From positions 38,467,488 through 38,531,487 of the forward strand of contig JAQNBH010000015.1 of assembly GCA_028752905.1 (NCBI GenBank): 64,000 bases of DNA, in the 5' to 3' direction. The notes under the pieces are model-generated. The model searched no databases and was not told where the DNA came from. It saw only the letters and a list, made by a program, of their open reading frames with translations. Below are positions 1 through 10,479 of this stretch, in pieces. The DNA comes from Cladorhizidae sp. MBARI D1340-BT2 (Eukaryota > Porifera > Demospongiae > Poecilosclerida > Cladorhizidae). Made by a program: the position numbers and the translations under genes. Positions within the stretch are counted from its first letter, which is position 1; every line of letters begins with the position of its first letter.

Positions 1-766
1 CAATAGCATGATTAGAATAGATATTCTGCACCAATAGCATGATTAGAATAGATATGTTCTGCACCAATAGCATGATTAGAATAGATATTCTGCACCAATA
101 GCATGATTAGAATATCTGCACCAATAGCATGATTAGAATAGATATTCTGCACCAATAGCATGATTAGAATAGATGTTCTGCACCAATAGCATGATTAGAA
201 TAGATATTATGCACCAATAGCATGATTAGAATAGATATTCTGCACCAATAGCATGATTAGAATAGATATTCTGCACCAATAGCATGATTAGAATAGATAT
301 TCTGCACCAATAGCATGATTAGAATAGATATTCTGCACCAATAGCATGATTAGAATAGATATTCTGCACCAATAGCATGATTAGAATAGATGTTCTGCAC
401 CAATAGCATGATTAGAATAGATATTCTGCACCAATAGCATGATTAGAATAGATATTCTGCACCAATAGCATGATTAGAATAGATATTCTGCACCAATAGC
501 ATGATTAGAATAGATGTTCTGCACCAATAGCATGATTAGAATAGATATTCTGCACCAATAGCATGATTAGAATAGATATTCTGCACCAATAGCATGATTA
601 GAATAGATATATATGTTCTGCACCAATAGCATGATTAGAATAGATATTCTGCACCAATAGCATGATTAGAATAGATATATATGTTCTGCACCAATAGCAT
701 GATTAGAATAGATGTTCTGCACCAATAGCATGATTAGAATAGATATTCTGCACCAATAGAATAGAT
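1..766. repeat. 31-bp satellite array (about 24 copies), open at the left window edge
   Basis: Direct tandem repeats of a 31-bp unit starting caatagcatgattagaatag and ending in a ttctgcac segment. The copies are nearly identical; variants include a T/G change (atattctg or atgttctg) and two copies near 610 and 680 with an extra atat. It ends in a degraded half-unit and a short CA-rich tract. It contains no coding potential and continues past the window edge, so its full length is unknown. Confidence 0.97.
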
Positions 767-1110
767 ACACACACAACTTCGATAATTGTCCCTATGCACA
801 ACTTGCTGTTTGCATGTATAAAGAGATATAGCAGGATTAGAATACGCATGCACGCACACACAAACACACAGTACTCCAACACAAATCAACACCACTACTG
901 CTAATTAGACTTGAATGAAGTCCACGTTGTGAGTTTCATTGGCTATATTCTAAACAAATCCACAGAGAGAAAAATCATTATGCAGCCATTTGCACTTGGC
1001 ACTTGTGCCCCGCCCATTATATCTATCCCCCCCACCCCACACCCAATAAATAAAATAAGAGGAAAACTTCACATAAAATCTTAATGGTCTCTTCACTTTT
1101 TGTGCTGCAT
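767..1110. other. Intergenic stretch without recognised genes
   Basis: AT-rich, with short CA-rich microsatellite tracts around 764-775 and 850-872 and a C-rich tract near 1030. I see no coding or RNA feature before the piggyBac-like left end at 1111. Confidence 0.6.
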
Positions 1111-1779
1111 TTAACCCTTTCGCTGCCGGATTTTTTCTTCAAAATGCAGTCGATTTTGCCGAATTAATTTAGGCCAATTTTGATATATACTTCTACAAAT
1201 GTCATGGAAGAGAGAAGTCAATTGTTATCAATTAAGTGAACTTTTGTTGTCAGTAAACATGCAAAGCTACAAACACATGTTGTTGTTGTTGAATTTTTTT
1301 CATCATGGGGTCCAGCAGAGGGTCTTTTTGAGGGTCAAAAAGGCAAAAATGTCCACAAATTTTTTGTACCTATTAGCCCCTAGAAATAGACACTTGCAAT
1401 GAAATGTGCTTCCAATAATATGTTATGACCCAGTATGTAGAGAGTGCCAGAGAGAAAAAATTGGCCCCTTTGAACTGTTTTGGGGGGCCTGTGGCCCTTT
1501 TAGGACCAACCCCCTTTTTCTAGAGAATTCACATTTTTTAAGGTAAATACAAAATTCCAAAGAAAATAACAATTCACTTGGCATACAACAGGCTGTGTGG
1601 CAAGTGAACACAGTTACATGCTAGAGCCCACTGACAGTCAAAATGCCATAGCCTCCAGCCCCACCCACCCCACCCCAGGGGGGGTCGGAGATGTACAAGA
1701 TATTATATGGAGGCCCTAAATCTTGTTCTGAAAAGCAAAATATGAATTATGAATATGAATTAGGGCCTCACACACCCAG

Positions 1780-1900
1780 CACAGGTCACACACCAGCACA
1801 TGTCACACACACCCAGCACATTTCATGTCTCTCTGCTGGCGTATTGCTACAGACTTTGCAATCAGTCTTTGTTCTTGACAGTTCTATGACATGAAATGTT
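1780..1900 (-). pseudogene. Cys-rich C-terminal segment of a piggyBac-type transposase (remnant)
   Basis: On the minus strand, just beyond the minisatellite, the reading includes TDCKVCSNTPAERHEMCWVC, a paired CxxC pattern. Its position at the 3' end of the element and its Cys spacing resemble the cysteine-rich domain at the C-terminus of piggyBac transposases, which binds the element ends in characterised family members. The reading frame differs from parts of the upstream array and stops soon after. Assignment rests on Cys pattern and position only. Confidence 0.4.
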
Positions 1901-1915
1901 TTGTTCAGTCTCTCT

Positions 1916-4900
1916 AAAGGAGGACCCAGAGGCACCAGTATCATCAGCAAAGGGGGACCCAGAGGCACCAGTAGCATCAGCAAAGGGGGACCCAGAGGCA
2001 CCAGTATCATCAGCAAAGGGGGACCCAGAGGCACCAGTATCATCAGCAAAGGGGGACCCAGAGGCACCAGTATCATCAGCAAAGGGGGACCCAGAGGCAC
2101 CAGTATCATCAGCAAAGGGGGACCCAGAGGCACCAGTATCATCAGCAAAGGGGGACCCAGAGGCACCAGTATCATCAGCAAAGGGGGACCCAGAGGCACC
2201 AGTATCATCAGCAAAGGGGGACCCAGAGGCACCAGTAGCATCAGCAAAGGGGGACCCGGAGGCACCAGTATCATCAGCAAAGGGGGACCCAGAGGCACCA
2301 GTATCATCAGCAAAGGAGGACCCGGAGGCACCAGTACCATCAGCAAAGGAGGACCCAGAGGCACCAGTACCATCAGCAAAGGAGGACCCAGAGGCACCAG
2401 TATCATCAGCAAAGGGGGACCCAGAGGCACCAGTATCATCAGCAAAGGAGGACCCGGAGGCACCAGTACCATCAGCAAAGGAGGACCCAGAGGCACCAGT
2501 ACCATCAGCAAAGGAGGACCCAGAGGCACCAGTATCATCAGCAAAGGGGGACCCAGAGGCACCAGTATCATCAGCAAAGGAGGACCCAGAGGCACCAGTA
2601 CCATCAGCAAAGGAGGACCCAGAGGCACCAGTACCATCAGCAAAGGAGGACCCAGAGGCACCAGTATCATCAGCAAAGGGGGACCCAGAGGCACCAGTAT
2701 CATCAGCAAAGGAGGACCCGGAGGCACCAGTACCATCAGCAAAGGAGGACCCAGAGGCACCAGTACCATCAGCAAAGGAGGACCCAGAGGCACCAGTATC
2801 ATCAGCAAAGGGGGACCCAGAGGCACCAGTATCATCAGCAAAGGAGGACCCAGAGGCACCAGTACCATCAGCAAAGGAGGACCCAGAGGCACCAGTACCA
2901 TCAGCAAAGGAGGACCCAGAGGCACCAGTATCATCAGCAAAGGGGGACCCAGAGGCACCAGTATCATCAGCAAAGGGGGACCCAGAGGCACCAGTATCAT
3001 CAGCAAAGGGGGACCCAGAGGCACCAGTACCATCAGCAAAGGAGGACCCAGAGGCACCAGTACCATCAGCAAAGGAGGACCCAGAGGCACCAGTATCATC
3101 AGCAAAGGGGGACCCAGAGGCACCAGTATCATCAGCAAAGGGGGACCCAGAGGCACCAGTATCATCAGCAAAGGGGGACCCAGAGGCACCAGTACCATCA
3201 GCAAAGGAGGACCCAGAGGCACCAGTAGCATCAGCAAAGGGGGACCCAGAGGCACCAGTATCATCAGCAAAGGGGGACCCAGAGGCACCAGTATCATCAG
3301 CAAAGGGGGACCCAGAGGCACCAGTATCATCAGCAAAGGGGGACCCAGAGGCACCAGTATCATCAGCAAAGGGGGACCCAGAGGCACCAGTATCATCAGC
3401 AAAGGGGGACCCAGAGGCACCAGTATCATCAGCAAAGGGGGACCCAGAGGCACCAGTATCATCAGCAAAGGGGGACCCAGAGGCACCAGTAGCATCAGCA
3501 AAGGGGGACCCGGAGGCACCAGTATCATCAGCAAAGGGGGACCCAGAGGCACCAGTATCATCAGCAAAGGAGGACCCGGAGGCACCAGTACCATCAGCAA
3601 AGGAGGACCCAGAGGCACCAGTACCATCAGCAAAGGAGGACCCAGAGGCACCAGTATCATCAGCAAAGGGGGACCCAGAGGCACCAGTATCATCAGCAAA
3701 GGAGGACCCGGAGGCACCAGTACCATCAGCAAAGGAGGACCCAGAGGCACCAGTACCATCAGCAAAGGAGGACCCAGAGGCACCAGTATCATCAGCAAAG
3801 GGGGACCCAGAGGCACCAGTATCATCAGCAAAGGAGGACCCAGAGGCACCAGTACCATCAGCAAAGGAGGACCCAGAGGCACCAGTACCATCAGGACCCA
3901 GAGGCACCAGTATCATCAGCAAAGGGGGACCCAGAGGCACCAGTATCATCAGCAAAGGGGGACCCAGAGGCACCAGTATCATCAGCAAAGGGGGACCCGG
4001 AGGCACCAGTACCATCAGCAAAGGGGGACCCAGAGGCACCAGTATCATCAGCAAAGGGGGACCCAGAGGCACCAGTATCATCAGCAAAGGGGGACCCAGA
4101 GGCACCAGTATCATCAGCAAAGAGGGACCCGGAGGCACCAGTACCATCAGCAAAGGGGGACCCAGAGGCACCAGTATCATCAGCAAAGGGGGACCCAGAG
4201 GCACCAGTATCATCAGCAAAGGGGGACCCGGAGGCACCAGTACCATCAGCAAAGGGGGACCCAGAGGCACCAGTATCATCAGCAAAGGGGGACCCAGAGG
4301 CACCAGTACCATCAGCAAAGGGGGACCCAGAGGCACCAGTACCATCAGCAAAGGGGGACCCAGAGGCACCAGTACCATCAGCAAAGGGGGACCCAGAGGC
4401 ACCAGTATCATCAGCAAAGGGGGACCCAGAGGCACCAGTATCATCAGCAAAGGGGGACCCAGAGGCACCAGTATCATCAGCAAAGGGGGACCCGGAGGCA
4501 CCAGTACCATCAGCAAAGGGGGACCCAGAGGCACCAGTATCATCAGCAAAGGGGGACCCAGAGGCACCAGTATCATCAGCAAAGGGGGACCCGGAGGCAC
4601 CAGTACCATCAGCAAAGGGGGACCCAGAGGCACCAGTATCATCAGCAAAGGGGGACCCAGAGGCACCAGTACCATCAGCAAAGGGGGACCCAGAGGCACC
4701 AGTACCATCAGCAAAGGGGGACCCAGAGGCACCAGTATCATCAGCAAAGGGGGACCCAGAGGCACCAGTATCATCAGCAAAGGGGTACCCAGAGGCACCA
4801 GTATCATCAGCAAAGGGGGACCCGGAGGCACCAGTACCATCAGCAAAGGGGGACCCAGAGGCACCAGTATCATCAGCAAAGGGGGACCCAGAGGCACCAG

Positions 4901-5439
4901 TATCATCAGCAAAGGGGGACCCGGAGGCACCAGTACCATCAGCAAAGGGGGACCCAGAGGCACCAGTATCATCAGCAAAGGGGGACCCAGAGGCACCAGT
5001 ATCATCAGCAAAGGGGGACCCGGAGGCACCAGTACCATCAGCAAAGGGGGACCCAGAGGCACCAGTATCATCAGCAAAGGGGGACCCAGAGGCACCAGTA
5101 TCATCAGCAAAGGGGGACCCAGAGGCACCAGTATCATCAGCAAAGGGGGACCCGGAGGCACCAGTACCATCAGCAAAGGGGGACCCAGAGGCACCAGTAT
5201 CATCAGCAAAGGGGGACCCAGAGGCACCAGTATCATCAGCAAAGGGGGACCCAGAGGCACCAGTATCATCAGCAAAGGGGGACCCAGAGGCACCAGTATC
5301 ATCAGCAAAGGGGGACCCAGAGGCACCAGTATCATCAGCAAAGGGGGACCCGGAGGCACCAGTACCATCAGCAAAGGGGGACCCAGAGGCACCAGTAGCA
5401 TCAGCAAAGGGGGACCCAGAGGCACCAGTATCATCAGCA
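1916..5439. repeat. 33-bp (11-codon) minisatellite, about 107 copies
   Basis: Tandem 33-bp unit read as DPEAPVSSAKG on the plus strand and GASGSPFADDT on the minus strand. Because 33 is a multiple of three and the unit lacks stops in several frames, long ORFs appear in several frames of both strands. Two sub-arrays are visible. The left (1916 to about 3890) is rich in the 'aaaggaggaccc' variant. The right (about 3900-5439) is rich in the 'gggggacccggaggc' plus 'accatc' variant. They meet at an 8-bp deletion around 3893, which shifts every frame. Variants recur in higher-order blocks, as expected from unequal exchange. It lies inside piggyBac-like element 1, where a Ser/Thr/Pro linker would be encoded. 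Confidence 0.97.
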
Positions 5440-5499
5440 CTGCCTACATCATGTACACTGTCATCCACACTCATTGGGCCTGGCCAAATTTGCAAACTA

Positions 5500-5664
5500 A
5501 ACCATCATCCAGCTCACCATTCTCTGATTCTGAGCCATCATATTCATTTGCACCACACTTTGTTCATCATTATTATCGCTATCACCTTCATCATCACTCT
5601 CCAAATCGGCTAAAATGAGCTGTCGTGCCTCCTCTGCCGTGTACTTCTTCCTGTGGTTCGCCAT
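5500..5664 (-). pseudogene. piggyBac-type transposase first exon (acidic N-terminus), element 1
   Basis: An ATG at 5664 opens MANHRKKYTAEEARQLILAD followed by an acidic run (LESDDEGDSDNNDEQ). A basic start, a short helix and then an acidic stretch match the first exons of the other piggyBac-like copies in this window. The frame meets a stop at 5499-5497, but a good donor (ATG|GTGAGC, near 5515) precedes it, so this may be a real exon boundary. A second frame continues as acidic residues (ESENGELDD), suggesting an older frameshift. What follows downstream is the minisatellite, not a catalytic domain. Confidence 0.55.
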
Positions 5665-5937
5665 TTTTAAAAGTCCCGGTCAGCTGATCTGCTACTACGC
5701 TCGATTCCAGCCCAACTTGCCAATGAACAGGCCCGAAACCTACGCAGAATTGACTTGTATAACCTGATCCACGCTACTGAAGATTGCCACAGAGCTTTCT
5801 ACGGTTAAGTTCGATCTGGCGAGAAGTAGAAAAACCGATGTTGCCGTAGAGGCGGCATTGGCAGGCAACTGAAAATTTCCGATGCTGCCGTGTGGGTGGC
5901 ATTGGCAGCGAAAGGGTTAAAGCTTGCCTAGAAGCAA

Positions 5938-6440
5938 GCAGTGATACCCATGCTCAAGTGATATCCATGCTCAAGTGATATCCATAAATCAAGTGATATC
6001 AATGCACAATTAATATCCATGCTCAAGTGCACAGTGATATCCATAAATCAAGTATTATCCATGCTCAAGTATTATCCATGCTCAAGTGATTTCAATGCAC
6101 AAGTAATATCCATAAATCAAGTGATATCCATAAACAAGTGATATCCATAAATCAAGTATATCCATGCTCAAGTGATATCCATAAATCAGGTGATATCCAT
6201 GCTCAAGTGATATCCATAAATCAAGTGATATCCATGCTCAAGTATTATCCATGCTCAAGTGATTTCAATGCACAAGTAATATCCATAAATCAAGTGATAT
6301 CCATAAACAAGTGATATCCATAAATCAAGTATATCCATGCTCAAGTGATATCCATAAATCAAGTGATATCCATAAATCAAGTGATATCCATGCTCAAGTG
6401 ATATCCATGCTCAAGTGATATCCATGCTCAAGTGATATCA
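5938..6440. repeat. 17/18-bp minisatellite, about 28 copies
   Basis: Alternating short units of the form aagtgatatccatgctc (17 bp) and aagtgatatccataaatc (18 bp), with single-base and indel variants. It begins just outside the right end of piggyBac-like element 1. A block of several units is duplicated (compare 6050-6180 with 6240-6350). No coding potential. Confidence 0.93.
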
Positions 6441-6631
6441 AGTGAATTCAGGGTTGCAATATTAACTGGTAAAGGGTCATTGAAGTGTGTGGTGTCTACA
6501 TTTATCCTCCCCCATGTTGGGACTTCCTTCATATGTGCGTCTTGTCACAAGCAGAAGTGACTAAAGTCACACCCATCAGTCGTCACTTTGAAATTTAATT
6601 TAGTCACATAAAAGAAATCAAGAACACTCTC

Positions 6632-6905
6632 TTGTTACTACTACTACTACTACTACTATTATTTTATTTTTGTTATTACTATTACTGCTACTATTATTAT
6701 TGTTGTTATTGTTGTTGTTATTATTGTTATAATAATAATATTACTATTATTATTATTACTACTACTACTACTACTATTATTATTATTATTATTATTATTA
6801 TCGTTATAATAATAATAACAATTGTGATCATTATTATTTTTATTGTTGTTGTTATTATTATAATAATTATTATTATTGTTATTACCAGAGTATTGTTATT
6901 ACCAG
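6632..6905. repeat. Compound trinucleotide microsatellite (TAC/ATT/GTT)
   Basis: Runs of TAC, ATT and GTT trinucleotides with partly self-complementary ATT and AAT blocks. The poly-Leu/Tyr/Ile frames that read through it are low-complexity artefacts. Confidence 0.95.
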
Positions 6906-7080
6906 AGTAGAGCACAGTGTAAGTATTATACTATGGAGTTTAGAGATTAGGACTTCAAAAATATATATGGTAAAGGGTTGCAAAAAAGGCATGTCTTTGA
7001 ACAACTGCCGAAGTGTAAGTACTCAAGTAACTGTAAGTAACCCTAACACAGCTGGCCACTAATGCAGCATAACACATGTA

Positions 7081-7200
7081 CGCTAATAAGGTGCTAAATA
7101 GGTAAGCACTCTCAATGAACTCTCAGTTGACATAGCATTACAATAACCTTCTCAATAACCAGATTTCAAGGTTTTCAAGTCAACGCTCGTCACCTGGTCA
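7081..7200. repeat. Penelope-type terminal-repeat fragment
   Basis: Contains 'tcaatgaactctcagttgac' and 'acaataaccttctcaataa', the same two boxes found near 7945, 9300, 9800, 18245 and 29115. Next to the Penelope-like reverse transcriptase at 29.2 kb these boxes form its upstream sequence, so this looks like a solo relic of the same terminal repeat. Confidence 0.55.
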
Positions 7201-7202
7201 GT

Positions 7203-7790
7203 GCTAACTCTCCACATTGTTGACTCAACATTCTATGAACTCTCCACATTGTTGCCTCAACATTCTAGATGAACTCTCCACATTGTTGACTCAACATTCT
7301 AGATGAACTCTGCACATTGTTGACTCAACATTCTAGATGAACTCTGCACATTGTTGACTCAACATTCTATGAACTCTGCACATTGTTGCCTCAACATTCT
7401 AGATGAACTCTCCACATTGTTGACTCAACATTCTAGATGAACTCTCCACATTGTTGATTCAACATTCTAGATGAACTCTCCACATTGTTGATTCAACATT
7501 CTAGATGAACTCTCCACATTGTTGACTCAACATTCTAGATGAACTCTGCACATTGTTGCCTCAACATTCTAGATGAACTCTCCACATTGTTGACTCAACA
7601 TTCTAGATGAACTCTCCACATTGTTGACTCAACATTCTAGATGAACTCTCCACATTGTTGACTCGACATTCTAGATGAACTCTCCACATTGTTGACTCAA
7701 CATTCTAGATGAACTCTCCACATTGTTGACTCAACATTCTAGATGAACTCTCCACATTGTTGACTCAACATTCTAGATGACCTCTCCACA
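7203..7790. repeat. 34-bp minisatellite, about 17 copies
   Basis: Direct repeats of a 34-bp unit beginning tgaactctccacattgttga and ending acattctaga, with gactc/gcctc/gattc and tcc/tgc variants. Some early units lack the 'aga' end. It lies between two Penelope-type terminal fragments and shares the 'gaactctc' word with them, so it may have grown out of that sequence. Confidence 0.95.
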
Positions 7791-7944
7791 TTGACTTGCC
7801 TCGGTGGCACCAAACACACACACATACACACAAGGCTCTGTCTCGGCTGAACCCACTGAACAGTGGCCACGCCCTGGAAGGGTTGGCTACACCAGAACAC
7901 CCTTTACCTTGTCAACAACGGCATATGGATAATGTCAAACTCTC

Positions 7945-8155
7945 AACGAACTCTCAGTTGACATCGTAGATATAATGACTTCCTCAACAATCATCTTAAA
8001 TCTACTCCTCAACAACTCAGCTAGATGTTTTAGCCTTCATCGGGAAAATTATGAAGGCTAGAGCACCTAGTCGAAAAGACAAGGAGGTAAAATGATTGAG
8101 AAAGTCATTGCAATATACAAGTCATTGCAATATACAAGTCATTGCAATATACAAT
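7945..8155. repeat. Inverted Penelope-type terminal fragment with degenerate hammerhead-like arms
   Basis: The segment opens with 'tctcaacgaactctcagttg'. It then forms a hairpin: 'ctagatgttttagccttcat' is answered by 'atgaaggctagagcacctag' about 8080. The outer parts also face each other ('gacttcctcaacaatc' and 'gattgagaaagtc'). A small triplication of 'caagtcattgcaatata' follows at 8100-8150. The right arm ends 'agtcgaaaag', the GAAA side of the hammerhead-like core described at 29.2 kb. Confidence 0.6.
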
Positions 8156-8298
8156 AATAAAATCACCGATATTTCTCCATCAAGTTGACATAGTGGTGTC
8201 ATAATGTCTCCAATAGATTTATCCATGCCTACCTGCAACAACAAAGTATTGGTAAGGGTCGTTCGTTACAATTGCCTCAAATGGTACGCTAAGTTTAC

Positions 8299-8589
8299 CA
8301 GGTTAGCAGAAAGGTTAACAAAATCTGCGTAGTCCTTGTTAATCAGCTCCACCATGGCACTCTTGAGGGTGCGATAGTAGGCGTCCAAATCCTTCCTTAG
8401 ACATTCCACTGTCACTTTTTTCCTGCACTTGCTGATAAACTGGTCCACTTTGAAATCTTTATCCTGCAACTCGGTGATGTACTCTTCAAAGCATAGAGCC
8501 TCCGAGTGAGGCGGGAGCTCAGCCATAAGTCGTACTTCTCCAAGCCAGCGGTTACTGGGTACGGTATGTCCGTTATTACTGGTTATCAT
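8299..8589 (-). CDS. COG2: Conserved oligomeric Golgi complex subunit 2, first coding exon
   Basis: COG2 is part of lobe A of the COG tethering complex, which organises retrograde vesicle traffic at the Golgi. The exon reads LCFEEY-type residues and then a strongly conserved block ending AMVELINKDYADFVNLSANL, the signature of the COG2 N-terminus. A donor (CTG|GTAAAC at 8299/8298) falls exactly where the conserved block should continue in the next exon, in phase 0. Two starts are possible: ATG at 8589, or ATG at 8526 (MAELPPHSEAL), which better matches the usual short N-terminus. No downstream exon is recognisable below 8266. They must lie beyond the repeats and past the left edge, or the exon is a stranded copy. 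Confidence 0.85.
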
Positions 8590-8860
8590 TTCGCACGCGC
8601 GAAACTAACAAGCCCCTGCAGCGACCTCTTACCATTTTTACCCAAGCTGAGATCTATATTTGGACTCACTAGCACACCTTTCTACCATTTTCCTGGTGAC
8701 ATCAACTACTACAATAAATAATCTTCTGCATGAATATCTTGTCACTTTGCAGTCAGATGTTCGGCTCAACTCGGAGTGAATCAAGTTGAGTCGCCTGAGA
8801 GCGACCCACTGACTCCTTCGTTATAATAATTATGTTGTTTGCGTTCTCATTGCACAAGTT
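8590..8860 (-). promoter_or_regulatory. Probable COG2 upstream/promoter region
   Basis: Immediately upstream of the COG2 start on the minus strand, with CpG-containing sequence near 8590 (cgcacgcgcg). I can mark no specific promoter element. A plus-strand frame (8506-8721) runs antisense to the exon and is not supported. Confidence 0.3.
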
Positions 8861-8865
8861 AGCAT

Positions 8866-9290
8866 TGGTTGGGTGTACTCATCTCGGGGAAACCTCAGCT
8901 GGTCTGACCATATTACTCGAGTGCACTGCAAGTCGAAGACACTTGTAGGGTATTGTTACGTATTTCAGCCCGGCCTATCTGGACAGAGTCCTTGTCCTTC
9001 CATTCCTAGATTATGTCCGATCCTATATTGTGGGAGCTGCATCTGCATCCACTAGGATAAGTAGATTGATCAGCTTGAGAGAGCACCATCTTTTGTTGCC
9101 ACTGGCTAGCAACCGAGGTCAGGTGACCCAGCCACTCTGAAGCAACAGCTGGGCTGGACTACCCTCTCTCGCAGAGCCTACAAATTATGCTCGTGTTGTT
9201 GCATTCTATGTTGTAAATTTTTCACCTCATCCCTCCCCCCCTCTGCATGTCATGTTAATTCTTGTCCACTTTTTCAGCCTTGTGCTAAAC
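8866..9290 (+). pseudogene. CR1/L2-like LINE, C-terminal fragment of the reverse transcriptase ORF
   Basis: Read across frames, the sequence gives GNLSWSDHITRVHCKSKTLVG, then a Leu/Tyr-rich stretch, then LGWTTLSRRAYKL and a Cys-rich end. This is the usual tail of CR1/L2/jockey-type LINE ORF2, beyond the RT palm. At least one frameshift and a stop break it, and the RT core upstream is absent. The pyrimidine-rich sequence from 9210 looks like 3' UTR. Confidence 0.6.
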
Positions 9291-9299
9291 TAACGGCTT

Positions 9300-9830
9300 C
9301 CTTACAATAACCTTCTCAATAATCAACTTCAAATTGTATTCTCGCCACATTTCGACTAGATGCTCCAACCTTCACTGAAGATGAAGGCTAGAGCATCTAG
9401 TCGACCAGATGCTCCAACCTTCACGGAAGATGAAGGCTAGAGCATCTAGTCGACCCGATGCTCCAACCTTCACTGAAGATGAAGGCTAGAGCATCTAGTC
9501 GACCAGGGCTAGAGCATCTAGTCGACTAGATGCTCCAACGTTCACCTGTAAAAATACTGCGATTCACAATCGTTAAATAATTCCCGAATCTGACATGTCC
9601 ACCAACCTTCACTGAAGATGAAGGCTAGAGCATCCAGTCGACTAGATGCTCCAACCTTCACAGAAGATGAAGGCTGGAGCATCTAGTCTAAATGTGGAGA
9701 GAATACATTGAAGTTGATTATTGAGAAGGTTATTGCAATGTTATTATATGATTTGAAGTTGATTATTGAAAAGATTATTATAACGTTATATCAGCTGAGA
9801 GTTCATTGAGAGTTTATTTAGCTAATGGTC
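9300..9830. repeat. Palindromic cluster of Penelope-type terminal repeats (hammerhead-derived hairpins)
   Basis: Outer arms of about 50 bp are inverted: 'acaataaccttctcaataat' near 9304 is answered by 'attattgagaaggttattg' near 9718, and both are followed inwards by the 'ctcgccacattt' or 'aaatgtggagag' box. Between them sit four to five roughly 55-bp palindromes, each 'gtcgactagatgctccaacc' then 'ttcactgaagatgaa' then 'ggctagagcatctagtcgac'. The outermost right part (9790-9815) is the reverse complement of the 'gaactctcagttgac' box. The arms match the stem II sequence of the hammerhead-like core at 29.2 kb. Confidence 0.75.
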
Positions 9831-10200
9831 TCCTCTTTGGCATTCAGTTCCTAATGGCATCATTTCACTTCACTCAGGCATAGCCTCTCATGGTCACTTC
9901 ATGACTTTGTTTCTCTCTCGTGTGCCTCATGTAATCCCTTCTGCTATTTCTATTTAATGCCCACCTTTGTGTAATAATTTAGTAATTGATAATTAAGATG
10001 CTGAGCCCCCCTCTTGGGGGACTATCGCACCACACAATGCAGTGCAAATATAATTTAAAAATAATGACAGTAAATGAGAAGATGACTTGTACTGTAATAA
10101 ACACTGACATACATACACACGTGATCAATATTAAGTTAATGTGCTCTAATAAGAACTGACATACATATCTGATAAACATTGATGTATGTTAAATGAGTTG
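9831..10200. other. Probable continuation of LINE 3' UTR; no gene
   Basis: Non-coding sequence ending with a short hairpin ('gagcccccctcttgggggac', around 10002-10022), a form often seen at CR1-like 3' ends. It may be the 3' UTR of the fragment at 8866-9290, interrupted by the palindromic cluster. Nothing else is recognised. Confidence 0.35.
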
Positions 10201-10226
10201 TACTGCTTAGTTATGGTGGAGTGGGT

Positions 10227-10253
10227 GGGGGGGGGGGGGGGGGGGGGGGGGGG
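10227..10253. repeat. Poly-G tract (27 G)
   Basis: An uninterrupted run of 27 guanines, a likely G-quadruplex former. It is also a place where assembly length may be unreliable. Frames passing through it (poly-Gly, poly-Pro) are artefacts. Confidence 0.95.
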
Positions 10254-10479
10254 CATAAATCAGTCCCTTCCTCCTCTGCCAACACTTCACTACACACCAC
10301 TCACACACTTCGACCATTACCTGATTACTTACACCCTCCACCTCCTTCCCAAGCAACAATGCCACCTTCCCCTCCGTGCCCACCATCTCAAATTCCTCCC
10401 ACCATATTCCAGCTCCCTCAATTACATCCAGCTCATTCATTAACATTTTCTGTTCCCTTCCAAATTCATCAAAGTGCCC

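Larger units (their letters stand above)
1111..5920 (-). mobile_element. piggyBac-like element 1 (TTAA-flanked, core-less, carrying a giant minisatellite)
   Basis: The ends are exact inverted repeats. TTAA at 1111-1114 is followed by CCCTTTCGCTGCC (1115-1127), and its reverse complement occupies 5904-5916, followed by TTAA at 5917-5920. A TTAA target and a CCC(T/A)... terminus are hallmarks of the piggyBac superfamily. Inside, on the minus strand, are an acidic first-exon segment (5664 to about 5500), a 3.5-kb 33-bp array, and a cysteine-rich C-terminal-like segment near 1790-1880. No DDE catalytic domain can be read. The element is therefore probably non-autonomous, mobilised in trans if at all. 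Confidence 0.85.

Noticed and set aside
1..766. CRISPR-like array
   Set aside because: Direct repeats abut without unique spacers, and the genome is eukaryotic; it is an ordinary satellite.
1786..5618. Very long ORFs (534-1240 codons) on both strands
   Set aside because: They are products of one 33-bp unit lacking stops in several frames; no single frame crosses the 8-bp deletion at 3893, and no unique protein domain is attached other than short piggyBac relics.
6632..6915. Poly-Leu/Ile/Tyr ORFs on both strands
   Set aside because: Translation of a trinucleotide microsatellite.
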